A DNA stretch of 64,000 nt from an uncultured Clostridia bacterium. GTDB taxonomy: Bacteria > Bacillota > Clostridia > Oscillospirales > Acutalibacteraceae. This document shows positions 42,892 to 51,888 of the stretch, piece after piece. The stretch is taken from the NCBI GenBank assembly GCA_945874765.1, contig CAMCHQ010000002.1, forward strand, positions 62,001 to 126,000, written 5' to 3'. The notes under the pieces were generated by a model, which was not told where the DNA came from, did no database searches, and saw only the letters and a program-made list of their open reading frames with translations. Both the position numbers and the translations under genes were made by a program. Position 1 is the stretch's first letter. Each line of letters starts with the position of its first letter.

Positions 42892-44946
42892 ATGGCAGTT
42901 AAAAATAAAATCAAAATACCTAAGAAAAAAATAAAAAATATAGTTTTGTATTCTAAGCGTGTACTTTGGGGTGCGGTTGCGTTTTTGCTTTGCTTTTCAA
43001 GCGTTGTGGGCGGCTGCTGTCCGTTTGCCGTGTCGCTTATCGCAGTTTCGGGCAGGAAAAATTTTCTCTTCGCTTCAATCGGTGCGGCGCTCGGATATAT
43101 TGTTTTCTGCTCAAGCGAAAACGCAATAAGATATGTCAGCGCAGTGATTATTTGCACACTCGGTACGGCGGCTTTAATATTTTTCAAAGTCAAAAGAGAA
43201 ACATACCTTTCAATGCTTATTTCCTGCCTGTCCGTTTTGTCGACAGGGCTTGTTATGAACGTCAAAGCAGGCTCGAATCTCGGCGGATATGCAATAACTC
43301 TCGGTGAGTCCGTTCTTGCTTTGGGCAGTACGTTTTTCTTTTTCCGTTTTGCCAATTGCAGTTTGAAAAGGCTTAAACTCAAAGCGTTGCCCATCACGGA
43401 TTTAACGTGTGTTTTGGTGTCGGCATCAATTGTGCTCTCCTCTCTCTCGTTTATCGAAATTAAGGGCGTTTCGATTGCGAGAATTTTGGCTTGCCTTTTG
43501 ATTTTGACCACCGTTCGCTTCGGCAGTCAGCGCTTTGCTTTGATAGTGTCGCTTTGCCTCGGATTTGCACTCGGAATTACTGAGGAAAATGCACTGTTTT
43601 TGATAGGCGCTTATGCGTTTTCATCTCTTCTTTGCAGTCTTTTCACCTCGTTTTCAAGCCTTGCGATTGGATTTAGCTTTACTCTTTCAATGTCGTTTTT
43701 CGCCGTTGCGGCAAATATGGGCGCTTTTTCTCTTTGTACTGTTTTGGAGAGCGTTTTTGCTTCAATTATTCTTTGTATTTTACCTGAAAAACTTACTTCG
43801 AAACTTACCGATTTATGGGAAAGCGGAGCAGATATCGCACCCGAGGGAAGCCTTAGGCAGAGCCTTGTTGTAAGACTTCGTTTTGCCTCAAGTGCGCTTG
43901 CTCAGGTAAGTGAAAGCGTCAGAGATGTTCGTGAAAAAATCAACTCTTTTTCAACCGTTGACCCTAACGAAAGTGAAATTCGTATGGTTGCGGCAGACCA
44001 ATTTTTCTCGATTTCCGATATGCTCGGCGATTTGGCATTTGAATTTGACGAGGCGGAAAGTTTTGATTTCAAGGCGGCAGGCAGAATCAGGAGAATGCTC
44101 GGTGAATACGATATTTTTCCCGAAAATATTTCCGCAATTGTTGATAAATATGACAGAATGAGGATAGAAATTTTAGCCCCCAACGATACAAAAGGGCTTG
44201 ATAATATGCGCCTTACAAATGAAATTTGCAAAATCTGCAAGAGGGAGTTTGAACGTGGAAAAATAAATGTCAGCTCGGCAGGTACTTTGCTTTCGTTTAT
44301 GGAAAAGCCTAATTTTAAAATGAGTTTCGGCTTTGCTCAATACTGCGCCGAGGGTAATTTGTGCGGTGATACGATTAAGACGATAAACGATTCACGTGGT
44401 CATATGATTTTTATTATCAGCGACGGAATGGGTAAAGGCAGCCGTGCGGCTTTGGACGGTGCAATGGGTGCCGGTCTTTTGTCGAAACTCTTGTCGGCAG
44501 GCTTCGGCTTTGACTCTTCTTTAAAGGTTGTAAACAGTGCGCTTCTTGTCAAAAGCCATGAGGAAAGCCTTGCAACTCTCGATTGTGTGAGGGTGGACTT
44601 GTTCAGCGGAAAGTGCGAATTTTACAAGGCGGGCGCTCCCCGTTCTTATATCGTTAAAGACGACAAACTTACGAAATGTGAGCTTACTTCTATGCCGGCG
44701 GGTATTTTAAGAGGCGTCGAATTTGCAAAAAGGACAACCGTTCTTAATACAGATGATGAAATAATTATGATGAGTGACGGAATAACCGATGTCGGCGATG
44801 AATGGCTTGAAAAGTTTTTGCGCCTTGATACTGCCCTCGACCCTAACGAAAAGGCAAAGGCGATACTTAAAATCGCAATTGAAAACAGCGACGAGAAGCA
44901 CAGAGACGATATGTCCGTCATAGTTGCCAAAATGATTGAAAGGTGA
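42892..44946 (+). CDS. spoIIE: Stage II sporulation protein E (PP2C-type phosphatase)
   Basis: SpoIIE dephosphorylates SpoIIAA and so starts sigma-F activity in the forespore; it also joins the polar septum. The 684-residue protein has an N-terminal membrane region (about ten segments, residues 20-310), a linker, and a C-terminal PP2C-like domain with HMIFIISDGMGKGSRAALDGAMGAGLLS, VDLFSGKCEFYKAGAPRSY and DEIIMMSDGITDVGDEW; the metal-binding Asp residues are visible. An earlier in-frame start at 42808 lies inside the promoter area; the ATG at 42892 is preferred. A TATAAT at 42867-42872 lacks a good -35, which fits activation by Spo0A, but no clear 0A box could be read. Confidence 0.95.
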   Translation: MAVKNKIKIPKKKIKNIVLYSKRVLWGAVAFLLCFSSVVGGCCPFAVSLIAVSGRKNFLFASIGAALGYIVFCSSENAIRYVSAVIICTLGTAALIFFKVKRETYLSMLISCLSVLSTGLVMNVKAGSNLGGYAITLGESVLALGSTFFFFRFANCSLKRLKLKALPITDLTCVLVSASIVLSSLSFIEIKGVSIARILACLLILTTVRFGSQRFALIVSLCLGFALGITEENALFLIGAYAFSSLLCSLFTSFSSLAIGFSFTLSMSFFAVAANMGAFSLCTVLESVFASIILCILPEKLTSKLTDLWESGADIAPEGSLRQSLVVRLRFASSALAQVSESVRDVREKINSFSTVDPNESEIRMVAADQFFSISDMLGDLAFEFDEAESFDFKAAGRIRRMLGEYDIFPENISAIVDKYDRMRIEILAPNDTKGLDNMRLTNEICKICKREFERGKINVSSAGTLLSFMEKPNFKMSFGFAQYCAEGNLCGDTIKTINDSRGHMIFIISDGMGKGSRAALDGAMGAGLLSKLLSAGFGFDSSLKVVNSALLVKSHEESLATLDCVRVDLFSGKCEFYKAGAPRSYIVKDDKLTKCELTSMPAGILRGVEFAKRTTVLNTDDEIIMMSDGITDVGDEWLEKFLRLDTALDPNEKAKAILKIAIENSDEKHRDDMSVIVAKMIER

Positions 44947-44959
44947 AATTAAAAAATAC

Positions 44960-44987
44960 TTGACTTTTTATAATTATATGTTATTAT
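44960..44987 (+). promoter_or_regulatory. Promoter of the rimP-nusA-infB operon
   Basis: TTGACT (44960-44965), a 16-base spacer and an extended -10 TGTTATTAT (TATTAT at 44982-44987). Confidence 0.7.
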
Positions 44988-45014
44988 ATAGACAGTAAGT
45001 TTATCAATTCCAAT

Positions 45015-45042
45015 GAGAGTGGACCTAAAGAGGCCCGCTCTC
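45015..45042 (+). promoter_or_regulatory. Leader hairpin upstream of rimP
   Basis: GAGAGTGGACC pairs with GGCCCGCTCTC through about ten pairs (one G-U, one mismatch) around a small loop TAAAGA, followed by TTATT. It lies 24 bases before the rimP start and resembles short leader hairpins often found ahead of rimP; it may act as an attenuator. Confidence 0.5.
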
Positions 45043-45066
45043 TTATTATTGTAAGGAGGTTTTTTC

Positions 45067-45561
45067 TTGGCAGGAAAAGGAAATACTGTATCAAGGGTAA
45101 CTGAAATTATTACCCCTTACGCAAAAGAACTCGGTCTTGAAATTTGGGACGTTCGCTTTGCAAAAGAGGGTACAGATTGGTATCTTCGCATATTTATAGA
45201 TAAGGACGGCGGAGTTTCGATTGACGATTGTGTTGATTTAACCCACGCAATTACAAAGCCGCTCGACGAGGCAGACCCGATTTCTCAAAGTTATACTCTT
45301 GAGGTCAGCTCACCCGGTGTTGAAAGGGAGCTTACTTCAGACGCTCATTTTGAAAAATATATCGGCGCAAATGTTATGATGAGGCTTATTCGACCGATTA
45401 ATAACGTCAGGGATTTTGCCGGAAAGCTTGAAGATTATGCCGACGGGGAAATCACACTTGAACTTAAAGACGGCGAAAAGCTTAAAGTAAACAAAAAAGA
45501 GACATCATTCGTTAAGCTTGATGACTTTGATATAAAAGATTTTGAAAAAGAAATGAATTAA
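45067..45561 (+). CDS. rimP: Ribosome maturation factor RimP
   Basis: RimP helps assemble the 30S subunit. The 164-residue protein has the alpha/beta N-terminal domain (PYAKELGLEIWDVRFAKEGTDWYLRIFIDKDGGVSIDDCVDLTHAI, LEVSSPGVERELTSDAHFEKYIGANV) and the C-terminal SH3-like barrel (AGKLEDYADGEITLELKDGEKLKV). The start is a TTG at 45067 placed seven bases after AAGGAGG; no ATG serves better. First gene of the operon. Confidence 0.97.
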   Translation: MAGKGNTVSRVTEIITPYAKELGLEIWDVRFAKEGTDWYLRIFIDKDGGVSIDDCVDLTHAITKPLDEADPISQSYTLEVSSPGVERELTSDAHFEKYIGANVMMRLIRPINNVRDFAGKLEDYADGEITLELKDGEKLKVNKKETSFVKLDDFDIKDFEKEMN

Positions 45562-45580
45562 CCGAAAGGATGATAGGAAA

Positions 45581-46666
45581 ATGAGTAAAGAATTTTTTGA
45601 CGCTGTAAAAGCTATTGAAGCTGAAAAAGGTATTCCTGCCGAATATCTTTATGAGAAAATTTCAGCAGCAATTATTGTAGCCGCTAAGCACGACTATAAC
45701 GGTAAGGATATCGTTCATTGCGATATTGACCCGGAGAAACAGAAAATAAAGGTTTATGTCAGAAAGAATGTCGTTGACGAAATCGAGGACGAGGATACAG
45801 ACCTCACACTCGAACAGGCTCAGCTTATCAGAAAGAGCGCTAAGGTCGGCGGTACGGTTGATATTCCGCTTAAAACAAAGAATTTCGGCAGAATTGTTGC
45901 TCAGACAGCTAAGCACGTTATCCGTCAGGGTATCCGTGAGGCTGAAAGAGGACAGATGATTGAAGAATTTAAGTCTAAAAATCAGGAACTTATCACGGCT
46001 AAGGTTGACAGAATCGACCCGGATACCGGAAATGTTACTCTTGATATGGGTAAAAACTCCGCTGTTCTTCCTAAGACAGAGCAAGTACCGGGTGAGCACT
46101 TCACCGTAGGCGAAAACATTAAGGTATTTGTTGTTGACGTTAAGGAAATGGGCAAGGGTCCACGTATTATGATTTCACGTACTCATCCGGGTATGGTTCG
46201 CCGTTTGTTTGAGCAGGAAGTTCCTGAAATTTATGACGGCACTATTGAAATTAAGTCGGTTTCACGTGAGGCAGGTTCAAGAACCAAGATTGCCGTTTAT
46301 TCAACAGATGAAAACGTTGACCCGGTAGGCGCTTGTATCGGCCCGAGAGGTCAGAGAGTTTCCAATATCGTTGAGGTTCTCGGCGGTGAGAAAATCGATA
46401 TCGTTAAGTACAGCGACGACCCTGCACAGTATGTTGCTGCGGCACTTGCTCCCTCAGAGGTTTGCGGTGTTGAAATTCTTGACGAGGACGCTAAGAGCTG
46501 CCGTGCAACCGTTCCCGATGACCAGTTATCTCTTGCTATCGGCAATAAGGGACAAAACGTTCGTCTTGCCGCAAGACTTACAGGTTGGAAAATCGATATC
46601 AAGCCTGAATCGGGATTTTTCACTAACGAAGAACCTGAGGCTGAAGAAAACGAAAGCGAAGAATAA
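45581..46666 (+). CDS. nusA: Transcription factor NusA
   Basis: NusA travels with RNA polymerase and governs pausing, termination and antitermination. The 361-residue protein has the polymerase-binding N-terminal domain (FFDAVKAIEAEKGIPAEYLYEKISAAI), the S1 domain (ELITAKVDRIDPDTGNVTLDMG), and two KH domains (SREAGSRTKIAVYSTDENVDPVGACIGPRGQRVSNIV and LSLAIGNKGQNVRLAARLTGWKIDI). It stops with an acidic tail, the short form without the extra C-terminal repeats of E. coli. Follows rimP by 19 bases. Confidence 0.98.
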   Translation: MSKEFFDAVKAIEAEKGIPAEYLYEKISAAIIVAAKHDYNGKDIVHCDIDPEKQKIKVYVRKNVVDEIEDEDTDLTLEQAQLIRKSAKVGGTVDIPLKTKNFGRIVAQTAKHVIRQGIREAERGQMIEEFKSKNQELITAKVDRIDPDTGNVTLDMGKNSAVLPKTEQVPGEHFTVGENIKVFVVDVKEMGKGPRIMISRTHPGMVRRLFEQEVPEIYDGTIEIKSVSREAGSRTKIAVYSTDENVDPVGACIGPRGQRVSNIVEVLGGEKIDIVKYSDDPAQYVAAALAPSEVCGVEILDEDAKSCRATVPDDQLSLAIGNKGQNVRLAARLTGWKIDIKPESGFFTNEEPEAEENESEE

Positions 46667-46700
46667 TTACCTCGCATTTTGAAAGAAAGGCGGCGTAAAT

Positions 46701-46967
46701 ATGAAAGCTAAAAAAATACCTATGCGTATGTGCACGGGCTGCGGTGAAATGTTTGACAAGAGAGAACTTGTCAGAGTTGTTAAAAGTCCGGAAGGTGAGA
46801 TTTCGCTTGACCTTACGGGTAAAAAAGCCGGAAGGGGCGCATATGTTTGCAAAAATGCCGATTGTCTTAAAAAAGCAAGAAAGAAGAGAGCTTTTGAAAG
46901 AGCTTTTTCAATGCAGATAGACGATGAGGTATATAATAAAATGGAAGAAGAAATAAAAAATGCCTAA
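46701..46967 (+). CDS. rnpM: RNase P modulator RnpM (YlxR)
   Basis: An 88-residue RNA-binding protein with the YlxR signature: RMCTGCGEMFDKRELVRVVKSPEGEISLD, KKAGRGAYVC and a second Cys in NADCLKKA. In Bacillus the family is reported to bind the RNase P RNA and lower its activity. It lies between nusA and ylxQ as in most Firmicutes and overlaps ylxQ by eight bases. Confidence 0.93.
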   Translation: MKAKKIPMRMCTGCGEMFDKRELVRVVKSPEGEISLDLTGKKAGRGAYVCKNADCLKKARKKRAFERAFSMQIDDEVYNKMEEEIKNA

Positions 46968-47271
46968 TCAAAAGGTTATTTCAATGCTCGGTCTTGCAAG
47001 GCGTGCAGGCAAGCTTTCAATGGGGCACGATATGGCACAGCACGCACTGTTTGGGCATAAAGCAAAATTATTGCTTTTTTGCAGCGATGTTTCCCCTCGT
47101 CTTGTTTCTGAATTTGAAAAGACGATTGAACTTCATCATTTTAAGGTTAAGGTTATCAAAACCGATATAACTATTGATGAAATATATTTCGGTGTGGGAT
47201 ACAAAGCGGGAGTTATTGCGGTTGACGATGAAAATTTCGCCAAAAAGATAATTTCTCTTCTCGAACAGTAG
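46960..47271 (+). CDS. L7Ae-family ribosomal protein YlxQ
   Basis: A 103-residue protein of the L7Ae/L30e/S12e family, with VISMLGLARRAGKLSMGHDMAQHALFGHKAKLLLFCSDVSPRLVSEFE and GVGYKAGVIAVDDENFAKKI. Such proteins bind kink-turn RNA, and YlxQ has been studied as a kink-turn binder. It overlaps rnpM and is followed by infB after 40 bases. Confidence 0.92.
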   Translation: MPNQKVISMLGLARRAGKLSMGHDMAQHALFGHKAKLLLFCSDVSPRLVSEFEKTIELHHFKVKVIKTDITIDEIYFGVGYKAGVIAVDDENFAKKIISLLEQ

Positions 47272-47311
47272 GATATATTAAACACTTGAAATTTAACAGG
47301 AGGAAATGCCA

Positions 47312-49696
47312 ATGGTTATTAAATTTAAAGTTTCCGATGTAGCAAAGGATTTCGGCAAGAATAACAAGGATATTATTAATATTCTCAGTGAATATTGCGA
47401 CGGTCCTGCAAAAAAGGCTAATACTGTTTTGGAGGAAAACGAGCTTAACATTTTGTTTGATAAGCTTACAACCGATAACAGCGTTCAAAGCCTTGATAAT
47501 TACTTTAATTCTGCCAAAAAGTCAGATAAGAAAAAGGCAAGCGATAAAAAGAACGATTCTTTGAAAGCTCCTAAGGATAATAAGGAGAAAAAGGACGAAA
47601 ATAAAAAGCATAAAAATCAGGCTGCTATTCTTCAAATGGCGGAGCAGGCTGCAAAAAGAGCAGAGGAGAAAGCTAAGAAAAAGGCTAATCAGGCTCCGCA
47701 GGCAAGAACTAAGGGTGAGGCAAGGCACGTTGATACACGTGTAAACAATGTCGACCTTGAAAAGTACAACCAAAAGTACGAGGATATTGCGCCTGCAAAC
47801 AATATGAACGACTATCAGAAAAAGCAGAAGCTTAATCAGAAGTCAAAGCAGTACAGAAAGAAAAAGCCGCAGGGTATGCGTGCCAAGTCTAAGAAAGAGA
47901 CAGAAGCACAGCGTCTTGCCCGTATTGCTGAGCAGAGAAAGAAACAGCAGATTAAGATTACCATTCCTGAGGAAATCACAGTCGGCGACCTTGCTAAACT
48001 TCTTCGTATGACTGCAACCGAGGTTATCAAAAAGCTTATGAGCCTCGGCGTTATGGCAACAGTTAATGAGGTTATCGATTACGATACAGCGGCAATTGTA
48101 GCAACGGAACTCGGAGCAAAGGTTGAAAAGGAAGTAGTAGTTACCATTGAGGACCAGATTATTGAAGAAGAGGTTGAGGACGATGAAAATGCGGTTACAA
48201 GACCTCCTGTAGTTTGCGTTATGGGTCACGTTGACCACGGTAAGACTTCTATCCTTGACGCTATCCGTGATACAGAAGTTACCTCAACAGAGGCAGGCGG
48301 TATCACTCAGGCAATCGGCGCTTATCAGGTTGATGTAAACGGACAGAAAATCACATTCCTTGATACTCCGGGTCACGCCGCATTCACCGCTATGCGTGCA
48401 AGGGGCGCAATGGCAACGGATATTGCCGTTTTGGTTGTTGCCGCTGATGACGGTATTATGCCGCAGACGGTTGAGGCTATCAATCACGCTAAGGCAGCAG
48501 GCGTAGAAATTATTGTTGCTATTAATAAAATGGATAAAGAGGGAGCAAATCCCGATAAAGTTATGCAGCAGCTTACAGAGCACGAGCTTGTTCCCGAAGA
48601 ATGGGGCGGCGACGTTATCTGCGTTCCTGTTTCAGCTAAGACAAAGATGGGTATTGATAAGCTTCTTGAAACTATCCTTCTTGTTGCCGAGATGTCGGAG
48701 CTTAAAGCAAATCCTGACAGACAGGCAAAGGGCGTAGTTATCGAGGCTAAGCTTGATAAGGGCCGTGGTCCTATCGCTACTCTTCTTGTTCAAAACGGTA
48801 CTCTTAATGCAGGCGATATCGTTGTTGCGGGTACGGCAGTAGGTAAAATCCGTGCAATGTCGGATTATCACGGCAATCCTATTGAAAAGGCAGGTCCGTC
48901 TGTACCTGTTGAGATTATGGGACTTGATTCTGCTCCTATGAGCGGCGACGAGTTTAACGCAGTATCTGATGAAAAACTTGCAAGAGCACTTGTTGAGCAG
49001 AGAAAGGCTAAGGCTAAGGAAGAAGAATTTAAACTCTTCCAGAAAGTTACTCTCGATACACTCTTTGATACTATTTCAGAGGGCGAAATGAAAGAACTTA
49101 ACATTATCGTTAAGGCTGACGTTCAAGGCTCGGTTGAGGCTGTAAAGCAGTCGCTTCTTAAAATTGAAAACGATGAGGTTAATGTTAAGATTGTTCACGG
49201 TGCAGTAGGTGCAGTAAGTGAAAGCGACGTTATGCTTGCAGAGGCTTCAAAGGCAATAATTGTTGCATTTAACACAGGCGTTGACCAAATTGCTGCGGAT
49301 AATGCTAAGCGTGACGGAGTTGAAATTAAACAGTACAATATTATTTATGATGCTATTGAAGATATTGAAAGAGCTATGCGTGGTATGAGAGCTCCTAAAT
49401 ACCGTGACGTTGATACAGGTGAGGTTGAGGTAAGAGAAGTTTATAAAATTTCTTCTGCCGGCACAATTGCAGGCTCACTTGTTACAAGCGGTACTATCAA
49501 GCGTGACGGTAAGGTAAGAGTTATCAGAAACGGTAAGCAAATTGCCGATGTTAAGCTTGCTAACCTTAAGAGATTTAAGGATGAGGTTAAGGAAGTATCA
49601 TCAGGTTATGAATGCGGTATCAGCCTTGACGGTTGGGACGACATTCAGGCAGGCGATATTCTTCAGGCATACGTTGTTGAGGAATACAGGGATTAA
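47312..49696 (+). CDS. infB: Translation initiation factor IF-2
   Basis: IF-2 is the GTPase that brings initiator tRNA to the ribosome. The 794-residue protein has an N-terminal domain and a long Lys/Gln-rich charged linker (about residues 75-220), the conserved IF2-N part EITVGDLAKLLRMTATEVIKKLMSLGVMATVNEVID, and the G domain with VMGHVDHGKTS, DTPGHAAFTAMRARGA and AINKMDKEGANPDK, then domains II-IV. The ATG at 47312 has GGAGG eight bases ahead; the one at 47306 is too close to that site. Confidence 0.98.
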   Translation: MVIKFKVSDVAKDFGKNNKDIINILSEYCDGPAKKANTVLEENELNILFDKLTTDNSVQSLDNYFNSAKKSDKKKASDKKNDSLKAPKDNKEKKDENKKHKNQAAILQMAEQAAKRAEEKAKKKANQAPQARTKGEARHVDTRVNNVDLEKYNQKYEDIAPANNMNDYQKKQKLNQKSKQYRKKKPQGMRAKSKKETEAQRLARIAEQRKKQQIKITIPEEITVGDLAKLLRMTATEVIKKLMSLGVMATVNEVIDYDTAAIVATELGAKVEKEVVVTIEDQIIEEEVEDDENAVTRPPVVCVMGHVDHGKTSILDAIRDTEVTSTEAGGITQAIGAYQVDVNGQKITFLDTPGHAAFTAMRARGAMATDIAVLVVAADDGIMPQTVEAINHAKAAGVEIIVAINKMDKEGANPDKVMQQLTEHELVPEEWGGDVICVPVSAKTKMGIDKLLETILLVAEMSELKANPDRQAKGVVIEAKLDKGRGPIATLLVQNGTLNAGDIVVAGTAVGKIRAMSDYHGNPIEKAGPSVPVEIMGLDSAPMSGDEFNAVSDEKLARALVEQRKAKAKEEEFKLFQKVTLDTLFDTISEGEMKELNIIVKADVQGSVEAVKQSLLKIENDEVNVKIVHGAVGAVSESDVMLAEASKAIIVAFNTGVDQIAADNAKRDGVEIKQYNIIYDAIEDIERAMRGMRAPKYRDVDTGEVEVREVYKISSAGTIAGSLVTSGTIKRDGKVRVIRNGKQIADVKLANLKRFKDEVKEVSSGYECGISLDGWDDIQAGDILQAYVVEEYRD

Positions 49697-49698
49697 TT

Positions 49699-50046
49699 AT
49701 GGCAGGATTTCATATTGACAGAATCAGCGAGGATATAAAAAGAGAAATCGTTTCAATAATGCGTGAACTTAAAGACCCGAGAATCGGCGATATGCTTACT
49801 GTAGTTAAGGTTGATGTAAGCGGAGATTTAAGTTATGCAAAGGTATATATCAGCTCTATGGACGGAATTGATGCGGCTAAAAAGTCGGTCAAAGGTCTTG
49901 AAAGCGCACAGGGATATATCAGAAAGCAACTCGGTTCAAGGCTTCATTTAAGAAAAAGCCCGGAGCTCAAATTTATTGCAGACGATTCTATTGAAAAGGG
50001 TATGGACCTTTTTGAAAAAATTAAGGAAATAACTCATGAAGATTAG
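49699..50046 (+). CDS. rbfA: Ribosome-binding factor A
   Basis: RbfA binds the 30S subunit late in maturation and aids 16S 5' processing and cold growth. The 115-residue KH-like protein shows ISEDIKREIVSIMRELKDPRIGDMLTVVKVDVSGDLSYAKVYISSM and GYIRKQLGSRLHLRKSPELKFIADDSIEKGMDLF, fully typical. It begins two bases after infB and overlaps the next gene by eleven bases. Confidence 0.97.
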   Translation: MAGFHIDRISEDIKREIVSIMRELKDPRIGDMLTVVKVDVSGDLSYAKVYISSMDGIDAAKKSVKGLESAQGYIRKQLGSRLHLRKSPELKFIADDSIEKGMDLFEKIKEITHED

Positions 50047-50977
50047 TGTAAAGGAATGTGCCGACACATTAAAGGAAAAGGATAATATTCTTATTCTTAC
50101 CCATGCAAATCCCGACGGCGATACTCTCGGTTCGGGCTTTGCGCTTTGCCGTGCACTTATGAAAATAGGTAAAATCTGCGCTGTTATCAATGCAGATGAT
50201 ATTCCTAAAAAGTACAATTATCTTTTTGACGATGTTGTCGAAATAAAATTTAAACCCGATTATGTGGTTGCTGTTGATGTTGCAACCGTAAACCTTTTAG
50301 GCGGTCTTGAGGAGCAATATAAAAAAATCGATATGTGTATTGACCATCATTCGACCAATACGGAATATGCCGATTTGTTGCTTCTTGAGGACGTTCCTGC
50401 GGCTTGCCAAATTATGTATGAGGTAGTGCTTGCACTCGGTGTAGAGGTTGATAAAAAGATTGCAGACTGCCTTTATACGGGTCTTACAACGGATACGGGC
50501 TGCTTTAGGTATGATTCAACCACGGCGCAGACTTACCGTGTTGCGGCTGCCCTTATTGATGCAGGTGCAGATAACGGCAGAATTAACCGCATTATGTTTG
50601 AAACTAAAACAAAGACTTATGCAAGGCTTGAAAGGCTTGCTATTGAGTCAATGCGTTTTTATGAGCACGAACGTGTTGCCGTTATCACAGTTACGCAGGA
50701 AATGTTCCAGCTTACAGGCTCAAATGCGCAGGAAACAGAGGGCTTGGCACCGCTTACACGTCAAATTGAGGGTGTAGAAATAGGCATTACTATTTTGGAA
50801 AAACCCGACGGAACGTGCAAGGCTTCAATACGTACGTTTGAAAGTGTCAATGCGGCTGAACTTGCGGCTTGCTTCGGCGGCGGAGGTCATGCTCAGGCAG
50901 CAGGATGCAAATTTGATTGCGACGTTAAAGAGGCAAGGCGGCTTCTTGTTGACAAGTGCAGGGAGATACTCGAATGA
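50036..50977 (+). CDS. nrnA: DHH-family phosphoesterase NrnA
   Basis: NrnA degrades nanoRNA and 3'-phosphoadenosine-5'-phosphate. The 313-residue protein has the DHH metal motifs ILTHANPDGDTLGSGFAL, VVAVDVATV, CIDHHSTNTEYAD and YTGLTTDTGCFRYDSTTAQT, and the DHHA1 motif CFGGGGHAQAAGCKF. It lies in its usual place between rbfA and truB. Confidence 0.93.
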   Translation: MKISVKECADTLKEKDNILILTHANPDGDTLGSGFALCRALMKIGKICAVINADDIPKKYNYLFDDVVEIKFKPDYVVAVDVATVNLLGGLEEQYKKIDMCIDHHSTNTEYADLLLLEDVPAACQIMYEVVLALGVEVDKKIADCLYTGLTTDTGCFRYDSTTAQTYRVAAALIDAGADNGRINRIMFETKTKTYARLERLAIESMRFYEHERVAVITVTQEMFQLTGSNAQETEGLAPLTRQIEGVEIGITILEKPDGTCKASIRTFESVNAAELAACFGGGGHAQAAGCKFDCDVKEARRLLVDKCREILE

Positions 50978-51882
50978 CGGGTATAATATGCATAAATAAG
51001 GATAAGGATATAACCTCATTCGGTGTTGTTTCCAAAGTTAGAGGGATAACACGTGAGAAAAAGGCAGGGCATACGGGCACTCTTGACCCCATGGCTACGG
51101 GAGTTTTGCCCATTATGCTCGGAGGTGCGACAAGGTTTTTGAATTATTTGCCTGACAGTGACAAGGGTTACCGTGCCCGTTTTTTGCTTGGAAAAACTAC
51201 CGATACTCTTGATATTACAGGCAAAGTTACAGGGGAATATGACGTCGATGTGTCACTTGACGATGTCGAGGCGGCACTTGATGATTTCAAAGGCGAAATT
51301 GAGCAGATTCCGCCTATGTATTCCGCTGTCAGCGTTGACGGTCAAAGGCTTTACGATTTGGCACGCAAGGGAATAGAGGTTGAAAGGCAGGCGAGAAAAG
51401 TTGAAATTAAAGAACTTTCTCTTTGCCATGAACTTTCAAATGAAAAAGAAAATATTTATACTATAGATGTGCTTTGCTCTAAGGGAACTTATATAAGAAC
51501 TCTTATTGACGATTTGGGTAAAAAGCTCGGCTGCGGCGCAGTTATGAGTGAACTTGAGAGGACGGTTGCTATGGGCTTTACTCTTGATGATTGCGTTACT
51601 TTAGACGAAATGCAAAAAAGGCGTGACAGCGGCGAAGGCTTTGACGATTTGTTAATTGATATTGACAAGATGTTTTTGGGCCTTGAAAGCGTTTTTGTAT
51701 CTCCCGCTCAGGCAAAGAGGTTTCAAAACGGCGGAGCACTCGATATTAAAAGAATTAAAAAAAGACTTGAAAACAAAAGCTATAGGGTGTATTCTCAAGA
51801 TGTAGGATTCTTAGGACTTGGGAAATGCAGTCTTGACAGCGAAGAACTTTCGGTTCAACGGCTTTTGGTTAAACGTGATTAA
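50974..51882 (+). CDS. truB: tRNA pseudouridine synthase B
   Basis: TruB makes pseudouridine 55 in the T loop of tRNAs. The 302-residue protein has the catalytic Asp in KKAGHTGTLDPMATGVLPIMLG, then YSAVSVDGQRLYDLARKGIEVERQARKVEI and CSKGTYIRTLIDDLGKKLGCGA, and a C-terminal PUA-like part. Its ATG at 50974 overlaps the nrnA stop in ATGA. Confidence 0.97.
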   Translation: MTGIICINKDKDITSFGVVSKVRGITREKKAGHTGTLDPMATGVLPIMLGGATRFLNYLPDSDKGYRARFLLGKTTDTLDITGKVTGEYDVDVSLDDVEAALDDFKGEIEQIPPMYSAVSVDGQRLYDLARKGIEVERQARKVEIKELSLCHELSNEKENIYTIDVLCSKGTYIRTLIDDLGKKLGCGAVMSELERTVAMGFTLDDCVTLDEMQKRRDSGEGFDDLLIDIDKMFLGLESVFVSPAQAKRFQNGGALDIKRIKKRLENKSYRVYSQDVGFLGLGKCSLDSEELSVQRLLVKRD

Positions 51883-51888
51883 GACGGT

